DNA from: Candidatus Brocadiaceae bacterium
GTDB lineage: Bacteria; Planctomycetota; Brocadiia; SM23-32
Assembly (NCBI GenBank): GCA_012728835.1
Contig: JAAYEJ010000026.1
Span: 29,099-93,098 of the forward strand
Direction: 5' to 3'
Length of the DNA stretch: 64,000 nt
Shown in pieces: positions 1 through 8,314 of the stretch (position 1 is the stretch's first letter; every line of letters starts with the position of its first letter). A program made the translations under genes and the position numbers. A model generated the notes under the pieces. It was not told the DNA's origin. It searched no databases and saw only the letters and a list, made by a program, of their open reading frames with translations.

Positions 1-743
1 GGCGCAGCGTACTCGTACCCCGGCGCCGGCTCACCCTCGCATTCGACCCAGAGCACGAACAGCCGGCGGACCTCCGCGACCTCCGCCAGCCGCCGCACGA
101 GCAACCGTTGCGCGGGGTTCAGGTCGTAGAAGCCGTAGATGCACAGGACGCCCGGCCAGGCGGGCGGCGCGCCGGGCGCCCGCCCGGCCAGGGGCACCAG
201 ATCGGCCTCTTCGAACAGGCCGGCGCCCTCCTTCCAGTCGCGAAGCGCACCCCAGATGCGCGCCAGCTCCTGCAGACGGCGCGGCGCCCCCGGGTCGTCG
301 GCGTGGTTGCCCTCGGCCGCCGCCCGTGCAAGCGCCTCGGGGGCCCAGAGACACTCCTCCAGGGTCCGGATGGCGCTCTCGACGGCGGACGCGCCGTTGG
401 GAAACCGGGACAACTCGTGAAAGTACGACCCGGCCGGCACGGCGTCCAGTTGGCGCTTGAGGAACAGCTCCGCGGCGCCCGCCGGCAACGGGCGTGCGCC
501 CCGCCGGGCCAGCGCCGGCAGAGCCAGGCGCCGGGCGGCGTCCTGCAGCGTCAGGAACTCCACGCCGGCGAGGCCGCCCAGGCGGTGCGCGGCCAGCCGC
601 CTCAGGTGCAGGCCCAGCAGGTTGGTGGGCACGAGCACCCAGACCGTCCCCGGCGGTCGGCCCGCCGTCTCCCCCAGGCATTGGACGAACGCCGCCTCCA
701 GATCGGCAAACGTCGCGGCTCCGATGGCCGTGGAATCCTTCAC
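1..743 (-). CDS. AddB-like nuclease/helicase subunit, N-terminal part (truncated by window edge)
   Basis: Only the first ~247 residues are present; the gene runs off the left edge. I read it from a GTG at 743, preceded by GGGAG six bases upstream. The N-terminus contains WVLVPTNLLGLHLRRLA, then LTLQDAARRLA, and further on CIYGFYDLNPAQRLLVRRLAE. This arrangement resembles the degenerate helicase half of AddB/RexB-type subunits, which with AddA process double-strand DNA ends for recombination; such proteins end in a PD-(D/E)XK nuclease domain, which would lie outside the window. No ATPase P-loop is visible in this part. A divergent 192-base gap separates it from dsbD. Family assignment is by motif memory and moderate; it could be another PD-(D/E)XK-family protein. 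Confidence 0.6.
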   Translation of the reverse strand, partial: MKDSTAIGAATFADLEAAFVQCLGETAGRPPGTVWVLVPTNLLGLHLRRLAAHRLGGLAGVEFLTLQDAARRLALPALARRGARPLPAGAAELFLKRQLDAVPAGSYFHELSRFPNGASAVESAIRTLEECLWAPEALARAAAEGNHADDPGAPRRLQELARIWGALRDWKEGAGLFEEADLVPLAGRAPGAPPAWPGVLCIYGFYDLNPAQRLLVRRLAEVAEVRRLFVLWVECEGEPAPGYEYAA

Positions 744-935
744 GCGCAGCTCCCGCTGAAGCGGCCGTATTGTCGCAGGTTCGGCGCCGCGCGTCCAAGG
801 GACGCCCCGCGGCGGTCCGGCTGCCGGCACGGCCGGGGGAATGGCCGGCGGGGCAGCGGTCTGCTAATATGGGGAGAGGCGGCGGCCGGGCCCGGGCCGC
901 CGGGGTGACTCCGTGCGAGAGGTGGGGGAACCGAT

Positions 936-2768
936 ATGCCGCCCGTGCTGCGAACGCTGCTCTGCGTGCTGATCGCCTCTGCGCTGTCGGGGGCGTCCGT
1001 CTCCGCCGGCGGGGCCGGCTTCGGAATCGGCGTCGAGGGCCTTCCGGGCGGGCCCGTGCGTGCGGCCCCCCGGGATGCGGCGACCGTGACGGCCTCGGAG
1101 CCGGCGGCCGTGCGCCCCGGTTCGTGGACGTCGGTGCCCGTTCGCGTCGACTGCCCGCCGGACTACTACGCCTGGCACGACTCCTTCCGCGCGACTCTGG
1201 GCGATGGGCCGGACGGGTTGACGGTGACGGGCCTGGCCCTGCCGCCGGCGAAGGAGAAGTACGACGAGACGCTCGAGCGGACGGTGGCCTACCTGGACGG
1301 CGCGTTCGAGGTCGGCGTGGGGCTGCGCGTGCCGGATGGGGCGGCACCCGGCGAGTACCCCGTGAGGCTGACGCTCCGCTACACGCTGTGCGGGCCCGAC
1401 CTGTGCCGCTTCGACCAGGCCGCCCTGCAGGTCACGCTCGTCGTGGATCCGGCCGCGGCGCCTGCGGCGGGTCCGGAGCCCCCCGGTTCGCCGCCGGAGG
1501 CGGCCGAGCTGGTTGCTGCGGCTGCGGGCGAGGATCCCTTTGCGGGGCACAGCCCGCTGGTCGTGGTCCTGCTGGCCTATCTGCTCGGCCTGGGGCTCAC
1601 GCTGACGCCGTGCGTCTATCCCCTGATCCCGGTCACCATCGGGGTGGTGGGCGCCACGTCGGCCGGAGGCCGCGTGGGCGCACTCCTGCGGTCGCTCCTC
1701 TACGTGCTGGGCATCAGCATAACCTACTCGGCAGTGGGGGTGGTGGCCGCGGCGGGCGGCGGCCTGTTCGGGCAGGTGGCGAACGGCCCGGCGGTCAGCA
1801 TCGCGCTGGCCGTGGCGTTCGTGCTGCTGGCGGGGGGCATGTTCGACGTCTACACGATCGACCTGAGTTCGCAGCGCCTGCAGCGTCTGCAACTGGCGTT
1901 GCGCGGCAAGGCCGGGCTGGCCGGCGTGCTGGCCATCGGCATGCTCTCCGGGGCGGCCGCAACGGCGTGCATCGCGCCGGTCATCGTTGCGGCGCTGGGC
2001 TACGTGGCGACCAGCGGCAGCCTGCTGCTGGGTTGGACGGTCTTCTTCGCGATGGCCTGGGGGATGGGCACGCCGCTGGTGCTGGTGGGCACGTTCGCGG
2101 GGCTGGCGCAGTCGCTGCCGAAGTCCGGGCAGTGGATGGTGACGGTGAAGCACGCGCTCGGCGGCCTGCTGCTGGCGTGCGCGGTGTGGTTCGTGATGAA
2201 GAGCCGGCTGCTGCCCGCTCTGTGGGCGCAGATGCTGCTCGGGGGGGGCCTGCTCGTCGGCAGCGTGTTCGTCGGCGCGTTCGACTCCCTGGCCCCCGAT
2301 GCCGGCCGGCGCCTGCGTCTGCGGAAGGCGGTCGGCCTGCTTCTTCTGGCGGGCGCCGTCATGGCGTTCGTGCAGCCGGTGTGGACGCGCGCGCTTCCGG
2401 GCGCGGCGCCGGCGGGTCAGGAGCGGGGGGTGGACTGGCTGGAGTCCGAGGAGGAGGCCCTGGCCCTGGCCGCAGCGGAGGGCCGGCCGGTCCTGCTGGA
2501 CTTCTGGTCCGAGACCTGCGCGCCCTGCCTGCGCATGTTCCGGACGACGTTCGTCGATCCGCGCGTCGTGGCCGAGTCGCGCCGCTTCGTCTGCGCGAAG
2601 ATCGACGTGGACGCCCTCAGTGAGGAGCAGACTCGGCGCATGCGGGAGGCGTACAACCTGCGGGGCGTCCCCACGATCGTCCTCATCGACACGGAGGGAC
2701 ACGCGGACGTTGTGACGCGGGAGGTGAACGCCGACGACATGCTGGACCGGATGCGCGCCACGCGCTGA
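936..2768 (+). CDS. dsbD: DsbD-family thiol:disulfide interchange protein
   Basis: Membrane electron carrier that passes reducing power from cytoplasmic thioredoxin to periplasmic thiol proteins. The 610-residue protein has the three DsbD parts in order: a signal peptide and N-terminal periplasmic domain with a Cys pair in LCGPDLC (usual C-x5-C here C-x4-C), a central multi-helix domain with the paired membrane cysteines in LTPCVYPLIP and ATACIAPVIV, and a C-terminal thioredoxin-like domain with CAPC near residues 528-531. Length fits the family (about 570-620). The ATG at 936 follows a purine-rich GAGAGGTGGGGG stretch. It stands alone; the next gene is convergent 18 bases downstream. All redox cysteines expected for the relay are present. 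Confidence 0.93.
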   Translation: MPPVLRTLLCVLIASALSGASVSAGGAGFGIGVEGLPGGPVRAAPRDAATVTASEPAAVRPGSWTSVPVRVDCPPDYYAWHDSFRATLGDGPDGLTVTGLALPPAKEKYDETLERTVAYLDGAFEVGVGLRVPDGAAPGEYPVRLTLRYTLCGPDLCRFDQAALQVTLVVDPAAAPAAGPEPPGSPPEAAELVAAAAGEDPFAGHSPLVVVLLAYLLGLGLTLTPCVYPLIPVTIGVVGATSAGGRVGALLRSLLYVLGISITYSAVGVVAAAGGGLFGQVANGPAVSIALAVAFVLLAGGMFDVYTIDLSSQRLQRLQLALRGKAGLAGVLAIGMLSGAAATACIAPVIVAALGYVATSGSLLLGWTVFFAMAWGMGTPLVLVGTFAGLAQSLPKSGQWMVTVKHALGGLLLACAVWFVMKSRLLPALWAQMLLGGGLLVGSVFVGAFDSLAPDAGRRLRLRKAVGLLLLAGAVMAFVQPVWTRALPGAAPAGQERGVDWLESEEEALALAAAEGRPVLLDFWSETCAPCLRMFRTTFVDPRVVAESRRFVCAKIDVDALSEEQTRRMREAYNLRGVPTIVLIDTEGHADVVTREVNADDMLDRMRATR

Positions 2769-2786
2769 GCCGGGCCGGGTGGCTGC

Positions 2787-3203
2787 TCAGACGGCGGCAG
2801 CGAGGGGGCATTCGGCATACTTCTGTACCAGGCGGGCGAGCGGGTCGCGGTGCAGCAAGCGTGCGACGTGGGCGGGGCTGGAACCGGCGGTGTCGCGCGC
2901 GCCGGGGTCGGCGCCGTGTTGCAGGAGCAGCCGGACGATCTTCTCGTGGCCGGCCGCGCACGCGCCGTGCAGCGGGGTCCATCCGCTGGCGGTGCGTGCG
3001 CTGGGATCGGCTCCGCGGGACAGCAGCCGCTCGACCACCCGAGCGTTGCCGCTCTCGGCGGCCAGGTGGATGGCGGCGATGCCCCCGTCGGCACAGGCGT
3101 TGACCTGTGCGCCCTTGGCGAGGAGCGCCTCGACGAAGTCCGAATGGCCCTGGGCGGCGGCCAGGTGCAGTGCGGCGGTCATTTCCGTTGTGGTCTTGTT
3201 CAT
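2787..3203 (-). CDS. Small ankyrin-repeat protein
   Basis: A 138-residue protein made almost entirely of ankyrin repeats: ALHLAAAQGHSDFVEALLAK, AIHLAAESGNARVVERLLSR, and PLHGACAAGHEKIVRLLLQH are three clear 33-residue units, each closing with a GA(D/Q) turn, plus a partial fourth. Ankyrin repeats bind other proteins; no catalytic or export signal is seen, so it should be cytosolic. I chose the ATG at 3203 because GAGG lies seven bases upstream; the ATG at 3209 is only one base from that site. It is 83 bases downstream of htpX on the same strand, so may be the last gene of that unit. The specific partner is unknown. Confidence 0.85.
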   Translation of the reverse strand: MNKTTTEMTAALHLAAAQGHSDFVEALLAKGAQVNACADGGIAAIHLAAESGNARVVERLLSRGADPSARTASGWTPLHGACAAGHEKIVRLLLQHGADPGARDTAGSSPAHVARLLHRDPLARLVQKYAECPLAAAV

Positions 3204-3286
3204 GTTCATACCTCGAGCGTGTATCGGGTTCTGAGGGGTTAAACGGCCGGACGGGAGGTAACCTGCGGTGATCCGTCCGGGAATCC

Positions 3287-4702
3287 TCACGCGCGGTCTA
3301 CGCGGATGGACCTTCCGCAGGACGGGCAGTCGACGTGCGAGCCCTGGAAGCTGGGGCTGAGGTTGATCGTGCGGTCGCACGGGCAGCGGAACGACTGCCA
3401 CCGGCCGGGCCGGTAGGTGACGGCGGCCTCGGGGGCCTCGGAGGGTTGCGGCTCCCCGGCCAGTTCGCGTCCCAGTTCGTCGCGGAGCCCGGCGGCTCCG
3501 GCCAGCGCGGCGGCCGCCACGGGCACGGGGAGGCTCCGGCCGCACCGTGGGCAGTCGACCTCCCGGCTCTTGAAGCCCGGCGGCAGCTTGATCTTCAGGC
3601 CGCAGGCGCAGGTGAGGAAGAGCATGCCGGCCGCCCGGTGGAGCAGGTCGCCCGTCTCGCGGGCGCGGTCCACTTCATCCGGTTCGTGCTCGGTCGAGGG
3701 CCCGCGCGCGGCGAGCTGGTGGGACTCTGCGACGGTGCGCTCGCCGAGGATGCGGCCACCGTTGACCTTCTCGTACGCCGCCTCGTAGTCCGCGTAGGCG
3801 GCCCCGGACCCCATGGCGCGCAGGATCCGCACGCGGCTCTCCGTCGGCGGATGGGTGCTGAACAGGCTGCGCGCGGCGGCGCCCCGCAGGGGGTTGACCG
3901 TGAGCATGGGGGCGACGGCCCGGTTGACCGGTGCGGTGGCACGGGCCGAACCGGCGATCTTCTCCAGCGCCCGGGCGAGCCCCTCGGGATACCGGGTGAA
4001 GCGCGCGGCGCTGGCATCGGCCAGGTACTCGCGCCGGCGGGAGCATGCGAAGTAGAGCAGCCGCGCCAGGATGGGCGACAGGATGATGAACACCAGCGCG
4101 ATGATCATGACGACGGCCTGGCCCTGTCCGCCGCCGCGGCCGCGCGAGCGCCGTCGGTCCCCGCCGTAGAACATGCTGCGCAGGGCAACGTCGGACAGGA
4201 GGAGGATCGCCCCCATCATGACGCCGGCCAGGACCATGAACCGCGTGTCGTGGTTCTTGACATGGCCGATCTCGTGCGCGATGACGCCCTGGAGTTCATC
4301 GCGGTTCAGCGTTCTGAGCAGCCCGGCCGTGACCGCAACGGTCGCCTTCTTCTCCGTCCCCACGGCGAAGGCGTTGGGGGCGTCCATGTCCACGATGTAG
4401 ACGTCCGGCACTCCGGGCAGGCCGGCGGCGACGCTCATCTCTTCAACGATGTTGAAGAGGATCGGGTAGTCGTCGTGTTCGATCCGGCGGGCCTTCATGC
4501 TGCCGAGCATGACGTCCTTGCCGGCGCTCACGGCGATCATCCAGAGGACCATCCAGATGACGACGGCCGCGACGATGCCCAGGGAAGCCGCCTCGGGCGC
4601 CCAGATGAGCCCCAGGGCATAGCCGGCTCCGGCCAGCATGAGGCCCATCGAGGCGATCAGGAGGACGGACCGCTGCTTGTTGGCGCGTATGGCTTCCCAC
4701 AT
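3287..4702 (-). CDS. htpX: HtpX-like M48 membrane zinc metalloprotease with C-terminal zinc ribbons
   Basis: Integral-membrane protease for membrane-protein quality control. The 471-residue product has two N-terminal hydrophobic segments (about residues 12-34 and 40-60), the HEIGH zinc site at 143-147, two further hydrophobic segments (about 154-175 and 196-218) and the third zinc-ligand glutamate in RRREYLADA (E225). Typical HtpX ends near residue 290-300. Here a tail adds two similar modules, each beginning CxC and ending CPxCGRS (about residues 357-395 and 435-468), which look like rubredoxin-type zinc ribbons. It lies 69 bases after lemA, a pairing common in bacteria. The RBS is weak; the start is supported by the conserved MWEAIRANK opening. 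Confidence 0.93.
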   Translation of the reverse strand: MWEAIRANKQRSVLLIASMGLMLAGAGYALGLIWAPEAASLGIVAAVVIWMVLWMIAVSAGKDVMLGSMKARRIEHDDYPILFNIVEEMSVAAGLPGVPDVYIVDMDAPNAFAVGTEKKATVAVTAGLLRTLNRDELQGVIAHEIGHVKNHDTRFMVLAGVMMGAILLLSDVALRSMFYGGDRRRSRGRGGGQGQAVVMIIALVFIILSPILARLLYFACSRRREYLADASAARFTRYPEGLARALEKIAGSARATAPVNRAVAPMLTVNPLRGAAARSLFSTHPPTESRVRILRAMGSGAAYADYEAAYEKVNGGRILGERTVAESHQLAARGPSTEHEPDEVDRARETGDLLHRAAGMLFLTCACGLKIKLPPGFKSREVDCPRCGRSLPVPVAAAALAGAAGLRDELGRELAGEPQPSEAPEAAVTYRPGRWQSFRCPCDRTINLSPSFQGSHVDCPSCGRSIRVDRA

Positions 4703-4730
4703 AGGCCCGGCACGTGTTGCAGGCAGGGCG

Positions 4731-4754
4731 GGGGCCGCCGGGAGAGGCGGCCCC
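4731..4754 (-). other. Stem-loop between lemA and htpX
   Basis: A perfect nine-base-pair inverted repeat (GGGGCCGCC / GGCGGCCCC) with a six-base loop lies in the 69-base gap between lemA and htpX. There is no U-tract, so it is unlikely to be a full terminator; it could be a processing or partial attenuation site that lowers htpX expression relative to lemA. Functional reading is inference. Confidence 0.4.
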
Positions 4755-4771
4755 GGGCCGAGGATCGATCG

Positions 4772-5338
4772 TCAGAACTGGACCTTCGGCACGGCCCTCT
4801 CGGCCTCGGATTCCAGCTCGAACAGGTCCTTGCGGGCGAAGTTGAACATCCCGGCCAGGATGTTCGCCGGGAAGCTCTGGATCCGGATGTTGTACTGCAT
4901 CGTCTGGTCGTTGTAGAACTGCCGGGCGAACCCGATCTTGTTTTCGGTCGAGGCCAGCTCCTCCTGCAGGGCCAGGAAGTTCTGGTTGGCCTTCAGGTCG
5001 GGGTAGCGCTCGACGACGACGAAGAACTGGCTCAGGGCGCCGTTGAGGCCCTGTTCGGCCTGGGACGCCTCGCCCGGCCCGGCGGCCTGGGCGGCCAGGT
5101 TCCGCGCCTTGACCACCGCCTCGAGCGTGCCGCGCTCGTGGGTCATGTAGCCCTTGGCGGTCTCGATCAGGTTCGGGATCAGGTCGTGGCGGCGCTTCAG
5201 TTGCACGTCGATCTGCGCCCAGGCATTCTCGACCTGGTTGCGCAGCCGGATCAACCCGTTGTAGGTGCCGATGGCCCAGAGCACAACGAGAACGAGCAGG
5301 CCGCCGACTACAATCAAAGCGATCACCCCTCCGGTCAT
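4772..5338 (-). CDS. lemA: LemA family protein
   Basis: A 188-residue LemA protein: one N-terminal membrane helix (VIALIVVGGLLVLVVLWAI) followed by the family's helical domain with the hallmark YNGLIRLRNQVENAWAQIDVQLKRR region, DLIPNLIETAKGYM and the ending in which short Asn-rich IQSFPANILAGMF precedes the stop. LemA proteins are membrane-anchored with a helical extracytoplasmic part; their biochemical role is not settled, but they recur beside HtpX proteases. ATG 5338 follows AAGGAG at six to seven bases. It is 19 bases after the zinc-ribbon gene and upstream of htpX, so the three are probably co-transcribed. Confidence 0.93.
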   Translation of the reverse strand: MTGGVIALIVVGGLLVLVVLWAIGTYNGLIRLRNQVENAWAQIDVQLKRRHDLIPNLIETAKGYMTHERGTLEAVVKARNLAAQAAGPGEASQAEQGLNGALSQFFVVVERYPDLKANQNFLALQEELASTENKIGFARQFYNDQTMQYNIRIQSFPANILAGMFNFARKDLFELESEAERAVPKVQF

Positions 5339-5357
5339 CGTAAGCTCTCCTTCCCTC

Positions 5358-5768
5358 TCACGAGGCGCGTTGCGGGCCGCTCAGGTCGGCGAAGAACCGG
5401 GCCAGGACGTTGCCCTCCTCCGCCTCTGCGCGCGCCACGACGGCTTCCAGTTCACCACGGTCAAACCACAGGCCGTGCCCGCGGGGGCATCGGTCGACCA
5501 CGATGCCCGGCTCGCCCTGCGCGCGGACCTCGATGAGGCGCTTGCCGCAGACCGGACACCGGCGGGACGGCTCGGCCTTCGTCTGCCGTCCGGACCGCGT
5601 CTCGATCTCATCGAGGATGCCCATCCGCAGCGCGCCGGCCCGCCGGCCGACCAGCGCCAGCTCGCCGGAATCCAGCCACACGCCGCGGCAGCCCGGGCAG
5701 TAGTCGATCTCGACCTGCTCGAATTCGAGCGTGAACATCTCGACGTCTTCGCAAGCCGGACATAACAC
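5358..5768 (-). CDS. Zinc-ribbon (zf-TFIIB type) protein
   Basis: A 136-residue protein with two copies of the zf-TFIIB-like motif. The first is CPAC, then 17 residues, then CPGCRGVWLDSGEL; the second is CPVCGKRL, then DRCPRGHGLWFDRGEL. Such CxxC...C(P)xCxGxWLDxGEL modules bind one zinc each. In the second copy the fourth ligand position is histidine (CPRGH) rather than cysteine. Function of the family is unknown. Start is a GTG at 5768 with GGAG six bases upstream. It is the first gene of the zinc-ribbon/lemA/htpX run; zinc ribbons also appear at the end of HtpX, suggesting a shared zinc or partner theme (inference). Confidence 0.85.
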   Translation of the reverse strand: MLCPACEDVEMFTLEFEQVEIDYCPGCRGVWLDSGELALVGRRAGALRMGILDEIETRSGRQTKAEPSRRCPVCGKRLIEVRAQGEPGIVVDRCPRGHGLWFDRGELEAVVARAEAEEGNVLARFFADLSGPQRAS

Positions 5769-5867
5769 GATACGCTCCTCCCGCGCAGTTATTCAACCAT
5801 GATACAGGGCGCCGGGCCTGCAGGCAATGCCCGAGGGCACCAGAAAGGCGCCGGAACCGTGCGGCGG

Positions 5868-7016
5868 TCAGCGGCGTTGGAGCGCCGGCGCCTGCACCTG
5901 GCGTTCGAGTTCGCGGAGGCGTTCCTGCAGGCGCTGGTTCTCGCGGACGAGGTCGGCGAACTCCGGGGCGAGCGGCATGCCGTCCAGGGTCGGCCAGGGG
6001 CGGATGCGATCGGGCGGAGGCTGGCGCATGCCGCCGGAGACCAGCAGGGGGCGGGCCTCCAGCGCGACCGGGATGGTCAGGATGGCGTCTCCCCGGAGGA
6101 CCTTCAGTTCGACCGTCCGGCCCGGGCCGGCCTCCACGACGTGCCGGGCGACGACGGCGGGGTCGTCGACGACGTGCGGGCCGATCTGCAGGATGATGTC
6201 GTCGGCGTGCAGGCGGGCCCTCTGGGCGGGCGAGTCCTTCAGTACGGAGCGGATGCGGGCACCTTCGCGGGCGCCCGGTTCGCCGGTGAGCGTGATGCCG
6301 AGCCATCCGAGGCGGCGCGTCTCGCCCTGCTTGAGGCGGGCGAGGATCGGGGCCAGGTCGCCCTCCGGCAGCACCAGGACTTCCGGCTCCCGGGCTGCCT
6401 CGTAGGTCACCGCCAGCACGACGCCCGCCAGGCGGCCCTCCATGTCGAGGACGGGGGCCCCGGCGCATCCGGACCAGACGTGGCCGGCCAGGCCGAGCAT
6501 GCCGTCCCAGGCGACGCCGTGGATGCGGACGTCGGCGTTGTGCCGGGTGACGAGGCCGGGGGAGAGGACGGTCGAGAGGCCGTCGGCCCGTTGCCGCACA
6601 GAGGCCACCAGTGCCCAGGCGCCGGGGCTCGGCAGGGCGGGGGCGGGTGCGAAGGGGGCCGTGTCGCGCAGTTCCGTCCGCAGCAGGGCGAGCCCGCTGG
6701 CCTGGTCGAGGGCGGCGACGGTCGCCTCGGACTGGCGTCCGTCCGGGCAGAACACGCGGATTTCGCGGCATCCGGCCAGCCCGAGCAGGCTGGTGAGCAT
6801 CTCGCCCTGGGTGCCGACGAAGAAGCCGGCGTTGGAGAAGTGCGCCTCGCCGGCCGGGGGGGATTCCTCGGGCAGCGAGAGGGTGGAACGGACACAGGCG
6901 ACCACGGGCGCGGCCCGTTCGAGAGCGGCCCGCGGGTCCTGTGCGGCCCCTCGGGCCGCCATGGCGGCCAGCAGGGCCGCGCACGCGGCAAGCGCCCGGG
7001 GAAGCCTTCGGCGCAT
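5868..7016 (-). CDS. Exported HtrA/DegS-like PDZ protein with inactivated protease domain
   Basis: A 382-residue protein with an N-terminal signal sequence (residues 1-25), a trypsin-like domain of HtrA order, a PDZ domain (about 240-325; LGWLGITLTG...GARIRSVLKDSPAQRARLHADD) and a short coiled-coil tail (NQRLQERLRELERQ). Aligning by hand with HtrA motifs, the catalytic His of TNNHVV is Leu78 (MLTSLLGL), the Asp of TDLAVL is Gly108 (ASGLALL), and the Ser of GNSGGP is Ala185 (GCAGAP). All three are lost, so I infer it is not a protease but a PDZ-bearing binding or sensing protein outside the cytoplasmic membrane. ATG 7016 starts two bases after the anti-sigma stop, with GGTGG upstream, implying translational coupling to that gene. 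Confidence 0.85.
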   Translation of the reverse strand: MRRRLPRALAACAALLAAMAARGAAQDPRAALERAAPVVACVRSTLSLPEESPPAGEAHFSNAGFFVGTQGEMLTSLLGLAGCREIRVFCPDGRQSEATVAALDQASGLALLRTELRDTAPFAPAPALPSPGAWALVASVRQRADGLSTVLSPGLVTRHNADVRIHGVAWDGMLGLAGHVWSGCAGAPVLDMEGRLAGVVLAVTYEAAREPEVLVLPEGDLAPILARLKQGETRRLGWLGITLTGEPGAREGARIRSVLKDSPAQRARLHADDIILQIGPHVVDDPAVVARHVVEAGPGRTVELKVLRGDAILTIPVALEARPLLVSGGMRQPPPDRIRPWPTLDGMPLAPEFADLVRENQRLQERLRELERQVQAPALQRR

Positions 7017-7018
7017 GG

Positions 7019-7612
7019 CTACCACCAGTAAGGAGACTCGGCCGGATCGTAGAAGGCGTGCTGGACGGGCACGACGACGCCGGGGGAGTCCATGCTCACC
7101 GGGCGTTCGCCCTGGGGCCTCCAGGCCCAGGAGGTGCGGGCCCCTTTGACCACGGCCATGTGGCCGAGCGCGTGGCCGGGGTCTTCGCGACCTGTGGCGG
7201 CCAGCACGATCGGGAGGTATTCGGCCGGAGCCACGCGTGCGATGGGCGTCTCGTCGGGCGGGGCGCTCCGCATGCTCGCCAGGCCTCCGGCGATGAAGGC
7301 GGCGGAGATCAGGATGGCGGCGGCTGCGGCGGCGGAGACGAACTGCCGGTATGAGAACAGCCGGAAGATCTTCGTCTCGCCGGAACGGGCCGCCAGTATC
7401 TGGTCCATTCGGGCGCGCGTCAGGTAGGTCTCACGGGGCGCCAGCAAGGGGATTGTCTCGCGCAGGATGCCGGCGCCCCGTTCCACCAGGTCGAAAGCGG
7501 TGCGACAGGATTCGCAGGAGGCCAGATGGCTGCGGAACGAAGCCGCGCGTTCCTCGGCGAGATCGCCTTCGGCGGCCTCGATCATCCAGGATTTGCACTC
7601 GGCGCAGTCCAC
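7019..7612 (-). CDS. Anti-sigma factor with cytoplasmic zinc finger and one membrane helix
   Basis: A 197-residue protein with the ZAS anti-sigma motif HLASCESC (H-x3-C-x2-C) near residue 30, a linker, one membrane helix (FVSAAAAAAILISAAFIAGG) and an extracytoplasmic tail. It should hold the sigma factor encoded just upstream at the membrane. I chose the GTG at 7612 because AAAGGAG sits five bases before it; a TTG at 7660 in the same frame lacks a comparable site. Position directly after the ECF gene and directly before the dead HtrA-like protein indicates one regulatory unit. What releases it is unknown; a site-2 protease is encoded elsewhere in the window (56088-57245) but a link is speculative. 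Confidence 0.88.
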   Translation of the reverse strand: MDCAECKSWMIEAAEGDLAEERAASFRSHLASCESCRTAFDLVERGAGILRETIPLLAPRETYLTRARMDQILAARSGETKIFRLFSYRQFVSAAAAAAILISAAFIAGGLASMRSAPPDETPIARVAPAEYLPIVLAATGREDPGHALGHMAVVKGARTSWAWRPQGERPVSMDSPGVVVPVQHAFYDPAESPYWW

Positions 7613-7669
7613 GGCAACTCCTTTCGCAGTGTTAGTGTCGCCAGAGGCCGCAGGGTTCAAATGCGCTTC

Positions 7670-8215
7670 TCAGTCCTCGGGTGCGGACAGCCCTTCCTCG
7701 GTCAATCGCTCGCCGATCTTCCGCAGGGCGTAGTGGATGCGGGACTTGACGGTGCCGATCGGGCAGTCGATGGCTTCGGCGATCTCCTCATAGGACAGGC
7801 CCTCGATGAAGCGGAGGGTGACGACGCTTCGGTGGTCCTCGGACAGCTCGTCCAGCACGGCGCGGACCATGCGGGCGGCTTCGCTTCGCTCGGCCAGTTC
7901 CTCGGGGCCGGGCAGGGACGAGGGCAGGAAGTCCTCCGGTGCGGCGCCTTCCCCGTCCGGGTGCCCCATGTGCAGGGGGGCCGCGGCGGAGTCCTTGCGA
8001 CGGAGCCACTGGCGGAACTTGTTCAGCAGGATGCCGTAGAGCCAGGTGTACGGCGAAGAGCGTCCCTCGAAGGTCTTCAGGGACTTGGCGGCGGCCAGGA
8101 AGGTGTCCTGCACCAGGTCTTCGGCGACGGACACATTGCCACACATGAACCGGGCGGCCCGGAAGAGCCGGTCATAGTGCAGGCGAACGAGTCTGCGCAG
8201 GCTCTGCTCAGTCAC
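7670..8215 (-). CDS. ECF-type RNA polymerase sigma factor
   Basis: A 181-residue sigma factor of the extracytoplasmic-function type. Region 2 is recognised in LVRLHYDRLFRAARFM, then AEDLVQDTFLAAAKSLKTF and the YTWLYGILLNKFRQWLRR segment; region 4 in YEEIAEAIDCPIGTVKSRIH, the helix-turn-helix that reads the -35 element. An acidic, proline-rich linker (about residues 75-110) lies between them. Start is a GTG at 8215 with GAGG seven bases upstream. It is followed by its presumed anti-sigma gene and preceded by the giant HEAT gene 99 bases upstream, all on the reverse strand. Target promoters are unknown. Confidence 0.95.
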   Translation of the reverse strand: MTEQSLRRLVRLHYDRLFRAARFMCGNVSVAEDLVQDTFLAAAKSLKTFEGRSSPYTWLYGILLNKFRQWLRRKDSAAAPLHMGHPDGEGAAPEDFLPSSLPGPEELAERSEAARMVRAVLDELSEDHRSVVTLRFIEGLSYEEIAEAIDCPIGTVKSRIHYALRKIGERLTEEGLSAPED

Positions 8216-8314
8216 GGCCGGGCCTCGGAGTATGAGAACAAGGCCCCACGGCCGTTCGGGCCGCGCGGCCGCGGCGGGCGGGGCCGGGGAGGCGTCCCGC
8301 CCGCCGGCTCGCGT

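Noticed and set aside
31..1347. A 438-codon reverse-strand open frame across the AddB-like gene and dsbD
   Set aside because: It runs antisense through dsbD and out of frame with the AddB-like sequence; content is Arg/Pro-rich. The real reverse-strand frame has recognisable motifs and a GTG with RBS at 743.
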